10,584 bases of DNA from Synergistes sp. Its GTDB lineage: Bacteria > Synergistota > Synergistia > Synergistales > Synergistaceae. Numbering within the stretch: position 1 is the stretch's first letter; each line of letters opens with the position of its first letter. The notes beneath the pieces are model-generated. The model did no database searches. It was not told the DNA's origin and saw nothing but the letters and a program-made list of their open reading frames with translations. Made by a program: the position numbers and the translations under genes. The stretch is taken from the NCBI GenBank assembly GCA_016288355.1, contig JAEEYY010000182.1, positions 1-10,584 on the forward strand, given 5' to 3'. Of this stretch, positions 1 to 5,789 are shown in pieces.

Positions 1-630
1 AAAAAGACCGCGTTCAAGATAACGCGCGTGGGGCAGCTGGTAGCCCGCGAAGCGTCGCAGCGCCTCGGAGTGCCTTTCGGAATAATAGATCTCTCGCTTG
101 CGCCGACTCCAGCCGTCGGAGACAGCGTGGCCGAGATACTCCAGGAGATGGGGCTCGAATACGCGGGAGCGCCGGGGACCACCGCGGCTCTTGCGATACT
201 TAACGACAACGTAAAGAAGGGCGGCGTCATGGCATCTTCATATGTCGGGGGACTGAGCGGCGCGTTTATACCGGTCAGCGAAGATCACGGCATGATAGAG
301 TCGGTGGAGGCCGGAGCGCTCACGCTCGACAAGCTTGAAGCGATGACCTGCGTATGCTCTGTAGGCCTTGATATGATAGCGATACCCGGCGATACCTCCG
401 CTGAGACGATATCCGGCATAATAGCCGATGAGATGGCGATAGGCATGGTAAACAACAAGACCACCGCCGTGCGCATCATTCCCGTCTACGGCAAGGAAGC
501 CGGAGAAAGCGTGACTTTCGGAGGGCTTCTCGGATATGCACCGGTGATGCCGGTCAACAAGTTCTCGTGCGCTGCCTTCGTCAACCGCGGAGGCAGGATC
601 CCGGCGCCGATACACAGCTTCAAAAACTGA
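1..630 (+). CDS. UPF0210 (DUF711) family protein, 5'-truncated
   Basis: The reading frame is open from base 1 and ends with TGA at 628-630, so the start lies outside the window. About 209 C-terminal residues of a protein that is usually about 450 aa are visible. The last part carries the glycine-rich ending I associate with the UPF0210/DUF711 family: FGGLLGYAPVMPVN followed by FVNRGGRIPAPIHSFKN. A conserved-looking APGTTAALAIL segment and an IPGDTS segment lie further upstream. The family is widespread in bacteria and archaea and is related to pyruvate formate-lyase-like folds, but its biochemical role is not settled, so none is assigned. The GTG at 28-30 is an internal codon, not a start, because the frame continues upstream of it. 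The stop is 19 bases before der, so the two are probably co-transcribed. The family call is from recognition of the C-terminus only. Confidence 0.85.
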   Translation, partial: KKTAFKITRVGQLVAREASQRLGVPFGIIDLSLAPTPAVGDSVAEILQEMGLEYAGAPGTTAALAILNDNVKKGGVMASSYVGGLSGAFIPVSEDHGMIESVEAGALTLDKLEAMTCVCSVGLDMIAIPGDTSAETISGIIADEMAIGMVNNKTTAVRIIPVYGKEAGESVTFGGLLGYAPVMPVNKFSCAAFVNRGGRIPAPIHSFKN

Positions 631-649
631 TTCCAAAGAGGATCTGGAT

Positions 650-1978
650 ATGGCAATAGTTGCGATAGTCGGTCGTCCCAACGTCGGAAAATCGTCGATC
701 TTCAACCGCATATTGGGCAGACGCGCCGCCATAGTGGACGATCAGCCCGGCGTCACAAGAGACAGACTGTACGGCGAGGCCGAATGGGGCGGTAAGAAAT
801 TCTATATCGTCGATACCGGCGGCATAATGTCCGAGACGCCGCATCAGTTCATGGAGCTTACCGAAAAGCAGGTGGACCTTGCGCTTGAGGAAAGCTCCGC
901 AGTGATCTTCGTAGTCGACGGAAGAAGCGGCATCACTCCGGTCGACGAAGAGATAGCATTGAAGCTGCGCAGGAGCGGCAGGCCTGTCGTAGTTGCTATG
1001 AACAAGCTCGACAACGAGAAGCAGGAAGACGCGATGCTCAGCGAGGCCTACGGGCTCGGCTTCGACGATGTGGCCGCGGTGAGCGCGGTGCACAACACAG
1101 GCTTCAGTGAAATGCTTGATATGGTGGTATCAAGGCTTGCCGCGGAAGAATACGGGGAAGACGGAGAGAATACTGAGATACGCGTTGCGATAGTGGGGCG
1201 TCCCAACGTAGGAAAATCAAGTCTGCTGAACGCCTTTGCCGGAGAAGAGCGCTCTATGGTAAGCGACGTCGCCGGCACAACGCGTGACGTTGTAGATACC
1301 GTCGTGGATATCGACGGGCGCACGGTGCGCTTCCTGGACACTGCGGGACTGCGCCATAAGAGCCGCGTAAAGGACAGCCTTGAATACTACTCCAATGTAA
1401 GGACATATCAGGCTATAGACCGCTGCCATGTGGCGCTTCTGCTGCTTGACGCACAGGACCCGGCCACAGATCAGGACAAGCGCCTCGCAGGGCAGGTCCT
1501 GGAGCGCGGCAAGGGGCTGATAATCGCGGTGAATAAATGGGATCTTGCGCCGCGCGAGGCAAAGACAGGCGACATCATGACAAAAAAGCTTCTTGAAGAA
1601 ATGCCCTTTGCCGCACATGCCCCGAAAGTTTTCATGTCGGCGCTTTCAGGCCGGAGCCTCGGCAAGCTGCCGCAGATCATACTTAAAGTCGAAGAAAACC
1701 GCCGCCGCCGCATACCCACCGCTGAACTGAACCGTCTTGTTAAAGAAGTTCTTGTCTTTGACAGGATGCCGGGCGACGGTAAGGGGCACAGCCTGAAGAT
1801 ATACTATGCCGTTCAGGCAGACGGAGCTCCTCCGGCATTTATATTTTTTGTAAATGATGCACAGCTTTGTTCAAAATCATTCAGGAGACATCTGGACAAT
1901 ACCCTGCGGGAAATGGCAGATTTTTCAGGAGTGCCGCTGAAAATCTTTATGAGAAACAGGGAAAACGGTAAAAATTGA
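650..1978 (+). CDS. der: Ribosome biogenesis GTPase Der (EngA)
   Basis: Der is an essential GTPase that helps mature the 50S ribosomal subunit, and the family is defined by two GTPase domains in tandem. Both are complete here. Domain 1 has the P-loop GRPNVGKS at residues 8-15, GVTRD at 34-38, DTGG at 55-58 and NKLD at 118-121. Domain 2 has GRPNVGKS at 183-190, GTTRD at 209-213, DTAG at 230-233 and NKWD at 295-298. A KH-like RNA-binding domain fills about 350-442, and the C-terminus is basic (MRNRENGKN). The length of 442 aa is normal for the family. The ATG at 650 is preceded by AGAGGA at 637-642 and gives the standard Der N-terminus. The gene lies 19 bases after the UPF0210 gene, and no terminator is visible before the hup promoter that starts about 28 bases after its stop. 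Confidence 0.98.
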   Translation: MAIVAIVGRPNVGKSSIFNRILGRRAAIVDDQPGVTRDRLYGEAEWGGKKFYIVDTGGIMSETPHQFMELTEKQVDLALEESSAVIFVVDGRSGITPVDEEIALKLRRSGRPVVVAMNKLDNEKQEDAMLSEAYGLGFDDVAAVSAVHNTGFSEMLDMVVSRLAAEEYGEDGENTEIRVAIVGRPNVGKSSLLNAFAGEERSMVSDVAGTTRDVVDTVVDIDGRTVRFLDTAGLRHKSRVKDSLEYYSNVRTYQAIDRCHVALLLLDAQDPATDQDKRLAGQVLERGKGLIIAVNKWDLAPREAKTGDIMTKKLLEEMPFAAHAPKVFMSALSGRSLGKLPQIILKVEENRRRRIPTAELNRLVKEVLVFDRMPGDGKGHSLKIYYAVQADGAPPAFIFFVNDAQLCSKSFRRHLDNTLREMADFSGVPLKIFMRNRENGKN

Positions 1979-2006
1979 TTTGATGTACAATTTTGACAAA
2001 AAACCC

Positions 2007-2035
2007 TTGACGCATAGCCGATTTATCGGTATAAA
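2007..2035 (+). promoter_or_regulatory. Sigma-70-type promoter for the HU gene
   Basis: A -35 element TTGACG (2007-2012) and a -10 element TATAAA (2030-2035) are separated by exactly 17 bases, about 50 bases upstream of the HU start. The spacer contains the inverted repeat CCGAT-TT-ATCGG (2018-2029), directly against the -10, which could be a protein-binding site. A second TTGACA at 1993-1998 has no matching -10. Confidence 0.75.
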
Positions 2036-2085
2036 TCTATTTGACTGCTAGACGCAGTGTTAATAATTGCTGGAGGTGGCTTTAA

Positions 2086-2397
2086 GTGACAAAGACAGAT
2101 CTTATCAGCGCAATCGCAAAAGAAGTTGAAGGAATCACAAAAAAGAAGGCGGCAGAGGTTGTAGAGGCAGTATTCAACGATATCCACGATTCCCTGAAAA
2201 AAGAAGAAAAAGTTCAGATAGTTGGCTTCGGCACATTTGAAGTCCAGAAGAGAGCTGCACGTCAGGGACGCAATCCGCAGAACCCGGAAAAGGTCATCCA
2301 GATCCCGGCGAAGAACGTTCCCGTATTCCGCGCCGGCAAAGCACTGAAAGAAGCCGTGAACGAAGCCAAGAAACCGGCCAAAGCGAAGAAAAAATAA
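2086..2397 (+). CDS. hup: DNA-binding protein HU (HU/IHF family)
   Basis: HU is a small dimeric nucleoid protein that bends and compacts DNA without strong sequence preference. The 103-aa product matches the family from start to end. It has the N-terminal helices (TKTDLISAIAKEVEG), the saddle strand VQIVGFGTFEV at 43-53, the DNA-intercalating arm with GRNPQNP at 61-67, and the FRAGKALKEAVN helix at 81-92. It ends in a short lysine/alanine tail (KKPAKAKKK, 95-103), an extension beyond the usual 90 aa. The start is GTG at 2086, supported by a strong GGAGGTGG (2072-2079) six bases upstream. The gene is monocistronic, with its own promoter and a terminator 32 bases after the stop. The sequence does not distinguish HU from IHF subunits with certainty, but a single HU-type gene is more likely. 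Confidence 0.95.
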   Translation: MTKTDLISAIAKEVEGITKKKAAEVVEAVFNDIHDSLKKEEKVQIVGFGTFEVQKRAARQGRNPQNPEKVIQIPAKNVPVFRAGKALKEAVNEAKKPAKAKKK

Positions 2398-2428
2398 CTT
2401 CAATTTCTGCTTTTTTATATTATCAGCT

Positions 2429-2460
2429 AATTCCCGCAGTTATCATCAGCGGGAATTTTT
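2429..2460 (+). terminator. Rho-independent terminator after hup
   Basis: A perfect 9-bp stem, AATTCCCGC (2429-2437) with GCGGGAATT (2449-2457), closes an 11-base loop and runs into a T tract at 2456-2460, followed by further T-rich sequence. It lies 32 bases beyond the HU stop and upstream of the plsY promoter. Confidence 0.85.
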
Positions 2461-2490
2461 AGTTTCTTTTTGATACGCACCGCTCTTTAT

Positions 2491-2519
2491 TTGACCTCAG
2501 CAGCGCGGAGGCATAAAAT
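2491..2519 (+). promoter_or_regulatory. Sigma-70-type promoter for plsY
   Basis: TTGACC (2491-2496) and TAAAAT (2514-2519) are 17 bases apart, each matching the consensus at five of six positions. Transcription would begin near 2526. That leaves almost no leader for the upstream ATG at 2534 and favours the ATG at 2564 as the plsY start. Confidence 0.7.
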
Positions 2520-2563
2520 CTCAGCTGGGACTTATGTTTTATTTTCTGCCGGGAGATGGTTTT

Positions 2564-3160
2564 ATGACTGCGTTATTATTATGCGTGTTCGGTTATCTTG
2601 CAGGTTCCTGTCCGGCCGGCTTTCTCGTTTCGAAATTCATAGCAAAAAAAGATATCAGGACTTTCGGTTCCGGCAACATAGGCGCAACGAATGTCGGCAG
2701 GCTCCTTGGCAAAAAATGGGCGGTAGCCACTGCTCTTTTTGATATGTTCAAAGGAGGCGTCGCTGTGTTTGCAGCCGCCGCCTTTACCGACGCCCCCGAC
2801 TGGGCTCTTGCCCTTACCGGAGTATGCGCTGTGCTGGGACATAACTTTCCGCTGTGGCTTGGCTTCAAGGGCGGCAAGGGCGTCGCTACGACCTTCGGGG
2901 TGATCGGCTTTTATGATTTTTTCATGCCGCTTCCCGCGCTGCTCGGAGGGGCCGTATGGTATGTCGTTATGAGATTTACCAAATATGTATCTGTTGCCTC
3001 GATAGCAGGCCTTTTTGCCGCGGCGGTTTTTACCTTTTTGTTCGGGATGCCGCTGCCTTACATCGCAGCCTCCTTTGCGCTTGCGTTTCTTTCGCTGTGG
3101 CGCCATCGTTCGAACATAGCCCGTCTGCGGGCGGGGACGGAAGCCAAGGTAGGTTCCTGA
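2564..3160 (+). CDS. plsY: Acyl-phosphate:glycerol-3-phosphate acyltransferase PlsY
   Basis: PlsY is an integral membrane enzyme that transfers an acyl group from acyl phosphate to glycerol 3-phosphate, the first step of phospholipid synthesis. All three conserved loop motifs are present, numbered from the 2564 start: GSGNIGATN at 35-43, the glycine-rich KGGKGVAT at 102-109, and the C-terminal HRSNIARLRAGTEAK at 181-195. Hydrophobic segments between them fit the family's multi-pass topology. The product is 198 aa, a typical size. I chose ATG 2564 over ATG 2534, in frame and 10 codons longer, because GGGAG (2551-2555) sits eight bases before 2564, the N-terminus MTALLLCVFGYLAGSCPAG then aligns with the family, and the predicted transcript starts only just upstream of 2534. 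No terminator follows the stop, so read-through could enter the riboswitch region downstream. Confidence 0.96.
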   Translation: MTALLLCVFGYLAGSCPAGFLVSKFIAKKDIRTFGSGNIGATNVGRLLGKKWAVATALFDMFKGGVAVFAAAAFTDAPDWALALTGVCAVLGHNFPLWLGFKGGKGVATTFGVIGFYDFFMPLPALLGGAVWYVVMRFTKYVSVASIAGLFAAAVFTFLFGMPLPYIAASFALAFLSLWRHRSNIARLRAGTEAKVGS

Positions 3161-3198
3161 CGCGCTTATCGTGATTCGTGTGTGCTGCCGGGCGTGAA

Positions 3199-3227
3199 TT
3201 GACAAAAACCACCGGTGCTAATAGAAT
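3199..3227 (+). promoter_or_regulatory. Promoter of the SAM-riboswitch transcript
   Basis: A consensus TTGACA (3199-3204) and TAGAAT (3222-3227) have a 17-base spacer. The predicted transcription start, around 3232-3235, coincides with the 5' strand of the riboswitch P1 helix. The transcript would therefore begin almost directly with the aptamer, which supports both calls. Confidence 0.8.
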
Positions 3228-3231
3228 GATT

Positions 3232-3321
3232 ACGCCTATAAAGAGTGCGCGAGAGACAAGCTCAATGACCGCACAGCAACCTGCCGCAGGGGTAAGGTGC
3301 TAAAGCTTGATCGATGGGTGT
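3232..3321 (+). promoter_or_regulatory. SAM-I-type (S-box) riboswitch aptamer, P4 apparently absent
   Basis: The RNA keeps the order and core of the S-box aptamer. P1 is ACGCCUAU (3232-3239) with AUGGGUGU (3314-3321), including G-U pairs. AAAGAG (3240-3245) leads into P2, GUGCG (3245-3249) with CGCAC (3270-3274). Above it are GAG/CUC (3253-3255 with 3261-3263) and a kink-turn-like AAUGA (3264-3268). The SAM-binding core GCAACC (3276-3281) and GGUGCUAA (3296-3303) flanks a short P3. The P2 loop CAAG (3257-3260) can pair with CUUG (3306-3309). This is the S-box pseudoknot position, where well-known examples have CUGG/CCAG, so the pairing is kept by compensating changes. Only a few bases separate the pseudoknot strand from the P1 3' strand, so there is no room for the usual P4. 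In that respect it recalls SAM-IV and SAM-I/IV variants. Ligand identity follows from the shared core and is not directly shown. Confidence 0.85.
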
Positions 3322-3327
3322 ACAGCG

Positions 3328-3357
3328 GCATCCATCGTTGCGATGGGTGTTTTTTTT
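3328..3357 (+). terminator. Riboswitch-controlled intrinsic terminator with competing antiterminator
   Basis: The terminator stem is CAUCCAUCG (3329-3337) with CGAUGGGUG (3341-3349), 9 bp with a UUG loop, followed by eight T (3350-3357). The same left arm, extended as GCAUCCAUCG (3328-3337), can instead pair over 10 bp with CGAUGGGUGU (3312-3321). That upstream segment contains the P1 3' strand. Bound SAM should hold P1 and free the left arm for the terminator (off). Without SAM the antiterminator forms (on). It may also stop read-through from plsY. Confidence 0.88.
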
Positions 3358-3399
3358 CGCCTTCTTTATGGGCAAAGATTCTTAAAGGAGGGCGCAAAA

Positions 3400-3708
3400 A
3401 TGCGTACAGTAACAGATCTTCTTAAACACGGCGGTTTCATCTACGTCTCTTTTGAAAACGACGATATCCGCGATCTTTTCATGAAAAATGCCGAGGCTGA
3501 GGGCTTCACCTACCGCGACGGAACTAAACCTGCGGAGCGTAAGATACCTTATGGCTACGGCGTATTCCTGCGGCAGGACCGGACCATTCTCGCCGCCCGT
3601 TATGCCGGACGCGTCTCCTGCAGCGTACCGGGCATGGAGCGCGGAAATTTAATGGTTGACTACGGAAAATATCTTGCAGGATGCGACGATTATCTCTTCA
3701 TGGAATGA
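3400..3708 (+). CDS. Hypothetical 102-aa protein under SAM-riboswitch control
   Basis: I do not recognise this protein with confidence. It is 102 aa, soluble, slightly acidic, without a signal peptide, membrane segment or zinc-type cysteine motif. Its two cysteines (74 and 95) are isolated. Visible segments are FIYVSFENDDIRDLFMKNAEAEGFTYRDG (13-41, alternating strand and helix character), KPAERKIPYGYGVFL (43-57) and a C-terminal VDYGKYLAGCDDYLF (86-100). The general pattern (a strand, a short helix, EGFTY-DG-KP-ER, a terminal VDY-KY) reminds me of small uncharacterised proteins of Firmicutes mobile elements, a weak recollection only. The start is ATG 3400, with an excellent AAAGGAGGG (3384-3392) seven bases before it. 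The frame extends upstream to 3307, but that part overlaps the riboswitch terminator. The gene stands alone between the terminator-controlled leader and a non-coding stretch. Regulation predicts higher expression when SAM is low, but a role in methionine or SAM supply is only inference. Confidence 0.8.
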   Translation: MRTVTDLLKHGGFIYVSFENDDIRDLFMKNAEAEGFTYRDGTKPAERKIPYGYGVFLRQDRTILAARYAGRVSCSVPGMERGNLMVDYGKYLAGCDDYLFME

Positions 3709-3758
3709 GGGCGGTTTGCTGCGGCTTACTGTCGTGACGGCTGTTTGTATTTAAATAA

Positions 3759-3798
3759 GGGCGGATGCGGCGGCCGCTGTCCTGTACCCGCCATTTTT
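3759..3798 (+). terminator. Probable terminator after the 102-aa gene
   Basis: An outer stem GGCGG (3760-3764) with CCGCC (3788-3792) encloses a second short hairpin, GCGG-CGG-CCGC, around 3767-3776. It is followed by A and five T (3794-3798). The branched shape is less typical than the other terminators here, but its place, 51 bases after the stop, fits. Confidence 0.45.
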
Positions 3799-4141
3799 AT
3801 ATAATTGCCATTTGCCTGCCGGACGGCTTAAACGGAGAGGCTTCGTGATCCCGGATGCAAAGGGCCCGTGTACGGCTCTGCGCCGCAGGCGCAGGGAATT
3901 CGATGCACACAGTTCTTTCTTCAGGTTAGCGGAATAAGCGTTACCTTTATCTCAGAGCTGAAAATTGAAAGAGCAAAGCCGCCCCGGGGAAAGCCGCTTT
4001 CTTGCCGGGCTTCCGGGGCCTGACTGCAAGCACGCCGGGAAGTTAAGTTATGGATTGATCTTATGCTTTTATAATAACAGCCGCGGCATACAGAAAAAGG
4101 CCGGATATTTTTGATACATGATATTGCTTTATAAGTATTTA
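3799..4141. other. Non-coding stretch with GC-rich hairpins
   Basis: I see no convincing gene here on either strand. Two strong inverted repeats stand out. CTGCGCC-GCA-GGCGCAG (3878-3894) is a perfect 7-bp hairpin. At 3981-4019, GCCCCGG pairs with CCGGGGC, and AAGCC (3991-3995) with GGCTT (4008-4012), 12 bp in all with a three-base bulge. Neither is followed by a T tract. A perfect TATAAT at 4070-4075 has only a weak -35. The last part (4060-4141) is AT-rich and leads into the next gene's promoter. A 30-codon frame from GTG 3845 to 3937 has a possible ribosome site but looks unlike a protein. Confidence 0.4.
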
Positions 4142-4170
4142 TTGTTTTATTGCACGTGCAATGATATGAT
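4142..4170 (+). promoter_or_regulatory. Extended -10 promoter with a palindromic operator candidate
   Basis: TTGTTT (4142-4147) and TATGAT (4165-4170) are 17 bases apart, and TG-A precedes the -10 (4162-4164) as in extended -10 promoters. The spacer is mostly filled by ATTGCACGTGCAAT (4149-4162), a perfect 14-base palindrome. A dimeric regulator bound there would overlap RNA polymerase, so repression is the simplest reading. The downstream gene starts about 50 bases after the expected transcription start. Confidence 0.6.
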
Positions 4171-4225
4171 AAAAAAGTAATTAAACAGATGAATCGTTTT
4201 CATACTGGAGAGGAAGGAATGTCCT

Positions 4226-5011
4226 ATGGCGTTTCTGGATATCGAAAAGGTTTTGTCCAAAGGTGTGAGCCGTGCCGTAGAGCAGGCTATCAAGAACAAG
4301 CTGCTTGACATCGTCTCGCCGAAGCAGCCGAAGACCACATCGAGAAAACGTACGGTCGAAGAAGAGCCGCTTCGTGAACCGGCGGTGACGCAGCAGAGAA
4401 AGCGCGTCTACGAAGAGCCTTATCAGCAGGCGCCGCGCATTTCAGTCAAGACTACCGCGCAGAAGAATGAAGCCCCCTCTTCAAAGAACGTGAAAATTTG
4501 TCCTTCCTGCGGAACGCTCTGTTCAAAGAAAATGAAATTCTGCTCGGAATGCGGCGCACAACTTCCCGAAGTAACCCTGTACGAGCAGAATGCCGCCTCA
4601 CGTTCGACCTGTCCTGTCTGCGGCAAGGTCGTTGCATCAGACGCAAAATTCTGTGCCGAATGCGGTACAGACCTCAGGCGTGCGGCAGGCATGAGCAAAG
4701 CGGCGCCCGCGGCGGCGCCCGTGATATCTGCATGGCCGCTTGCATACGCCGTTTTCCCGGCATGGACGGCAGGAGGAAAGGCATCTCTTGAAGAGAATGC
4801 TGACGGGCTTAATGTAAGCATCTCGCCGGCAGGCTACAGCGAATATGAAGCGTACCGTCTTTCTGCTCTTGACGCCGGCTTCCGCTCCGGCGTTATCGAT
4901 GGCGCCGGAGAATACCTCTGGAAGGTCATCGATGACAAGAAATATGTGATATGCGGCGGATATGACGAAAAGAGCGGCGCGGTGCGCATGATCTTCTCAA
5001 TAGCCGAATAA
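4226..5011 (+). CDS. Double zinc-ribbon protein of unknown function
   Basis: The 261-aa product has two zinc ribbons in tandem. The first has Cys 92, 95, 106 and 109 (CPSCG then CSECG) and the second Cys 129, 132, 143 and 146 (CPVCG then CAECG), so all eight ligands are intact. Before them lie a short helical N-terminus (1-31: IEKVLSKGVSRAVEQAIKNKLLDIV) and a charged, probably disordered linker (32-88) rich in Lys, Arg, Glu and Pro. After them come an Ala/Pro segment (152-168) and a compact-looking C-terminal domain (about 185-261) containing YEAYRLSALDAGFRSG and ending FSIAE. No transmembrane segment or catalytic motif is visible. Zinc ribbons usually bind protein or nucleic acid, so an adaptor or regulatory role is possible, but I assign none. 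ATG 4226 is preceded by AGGAAGGA (4211-4218) at seven bases. The gene has its own promoter and terminator. Confidence 0.88.
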   Translation: MAFLDIEKVLSKGVSRAVEQAIKNKLLDIVSPKQPKTTSRKRTVEEEPLREPAVTQQRKRVYEEPYQQAPRISVKTTAQKNEAPSSKNVKICPSCGTLCSKKMKFCSECGAQLPEVTLYEQNAASRSTCPVCGKVVASDAKFCAECGTDLRRAAGMSKAAPAAAPVISAWPLAYAVFPAWTAGGKASLEENADGLNVSISPAGYSEYEAYRLSALDAGFRSGVIDGAGEYLWKVIDDKKYVICGGYDEKSGAVRMIFSIAE

Positions 5012-5032
5012 CGAAAAAACATCAGATACAAT

Positions 5033-5062
5033 AAGCCGGCAGTGATCATCACTGCCGGCTTT
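5033..5062. terminator. Strong terminator between convergent genes
   Basis: AAGCCGGCAGTGA (5033-5045) pairs perfectly with TCACTGCCGGCTT (5049-5061), a 13-bp stem with a three-base loop. A TTTAT tail follows on the plus strand. It lies 21 bases after the zinc-ribbon gene and 40 bases beyond the pgsA stop on the other strand. On the minus strand the tail (TTATTG) is weaker, so it probably serves the plus strand best and pgsA less well. Confidence 0.85.
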
Positions 5063-5101
5063 ATAATGTCTTCGTGCCGCTTAATGCGCTGCTCTGCCGC
5101 G

Positions 5102-5653
5102 CTACAGAAGCGCTGCCCCTTTTACGACGTAGTCGACGCCTGAGAATATCGTAAGCAGCACTGCCACCCACATGACGACCATCGCGTAAGGTATATCGAA
5201 CAGGAGCATTATGATGCCTATTATCTGAGTTACGGTCTTCAGCTTGCCGCCTTTTGACGCCGCTATGACGACGCCCTCGGATGCGGCAACCATCCGCAGC
5301 CCTGATACGATAAACTCGCGCGAAACTATGACTACCAGCATCCAGGCCGGGAAGCGGTGCATTTCCACAAGCGCCGTGAGGACGGCTATCACAAGTATCT
5401 TGTCGGCTATCGGATCGATGAATTTCCCCATATTCGTTACGAGGTTGCGCTTGCGCGCTATGTAGCCGTCGGCGGCGTCCGTCAGAGAGGCTATGATAAA
5501 GACCACGCCCGCGATCAGGTCGCCTATATTGGCTCCTTCAAAAGAGCCGAACTGCGCGCGCAGCGTCAGAAAAACCAGTATAACAGGTGCCAGGAACACC
5601 CGGGAAAGGCTCAGTATGTTAGGCAGGTTCCATGACGACTGCTTTGACGACAT
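5102..5653 (-). CDS. pgsA: CDP-diacylglycerol-glycerol-3-phosphate 3-phosphatidyltransferase PgsA
   Basis: PgsA joins CDP-diacylglycerol and glycerol 3-phosphate to make phosphatidylglycerol phosphate, the committed step to phosphatidylglycerol. The 183-aa product shows the CDP-alcohol phosphotransferase motif with every key residue: Asp59, Asp62-Gly63, Ala66-Arg67, Gly76, Asp80 and Asp84, in the correct spacing. The N-terminus NLPNILSLSRVFLAPVILVF (9-28) is the usual first membrane segment with the PNxLxxxR signature. Several hydrophobic helices follow (about 45-58, 86-97, 104-118, 143-174). PgsA is more likely than phosphatidylserine or cardiolipin synthase because of the PN-LSLSR start and FIDPIADK. 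ATG at 5651-5653 has an AGGAGA-type site (complement of 5663-5668) about nine bases upstream. It follows mobB by 136 bases and seems to have its own promoter. Confidence 0.95.
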   Translation of the reverse strand: MSSKQSSWNLPNILSLSRVFLAPVILVFLTLRAQFGSFEGANIGDLIAGVVFIIASLTDAADGYIARKRNLVTNMGKFIDPIADKILVIAVLTALVEMHRFPAWMLVVIVSREFIVSGLRMVAASEGVVIAASKGGKLKTVTQIIGIIMLLFDIPYAMVVMWVAVLLTIFSGVDYVVKGAALL

Positions 5654-5718
5654 AAAGACGATTCTCCTTCTGATGCTTTTGCCGCGGAAGTCTGCTGCGC
5701 CCGCGGCGCTGTAGCTTA

Positions 5719-5727
5719 TTTATAGCA
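5719..5727 (-). promoter_or_regulatory. Possible extended -10 promoter for pgsA
   Basis: On the minus strand TGC precedes TATAAA (plus-strand 5719-5724, with the TGC complement at 5725-5727), in the gap between mobB and pgsA. No good -35 is seen 17 bases upstream, as is tolerated in extended -10 promoters. Confidence 0.45.
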
Positions 5728-5789
5728 CAAAAACTCCCTTTCAGCATCGCCGGCAGAGAATTTTGTATGCGCTGTGCGTCAGTATTTTA

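Noticed and set aside
238..732. Long minus-strand open frame opposite the UPF0210 and der genes
   Set aside because: A shadow of the plus-strand coding sequence. Both plus-strand genes have clear family motifs, and the minus frame has none.
3209..3224. CGGTGCTAAT near the promoter, resembling the S-box J3/4 core
   Set aside because: None of the other aptamer elements accompany it, and it lies upstream of the predicted transcription start. Probably chance similarity to 3296-3303.
3307..3399. Upstream extension of the 102-aa frame beginning at ATG 3307-region codons
   Set aside because: It would be encoded by the riboswitch terminator and antiterminator arms, has no ribosome site, and the ATG at 3400 has a near-perfect one.
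3800..3900. Possible tRNA around the TTCGTGATC sequence
   Set aside because: No acceptor stem, anticodon arm or consistent T arm could be assembled.
3845..3937. Thirty-codon frame from GTG with GGAGAGG (3834-3840) upstream
   Set aside because: The product is dominated by a run of arginines produced by the GC-rich hairpin at 3878-3894. There is no sign of a family, and the start is GTG with awkward spacing. Could be reconsidered if conserved in relatives.
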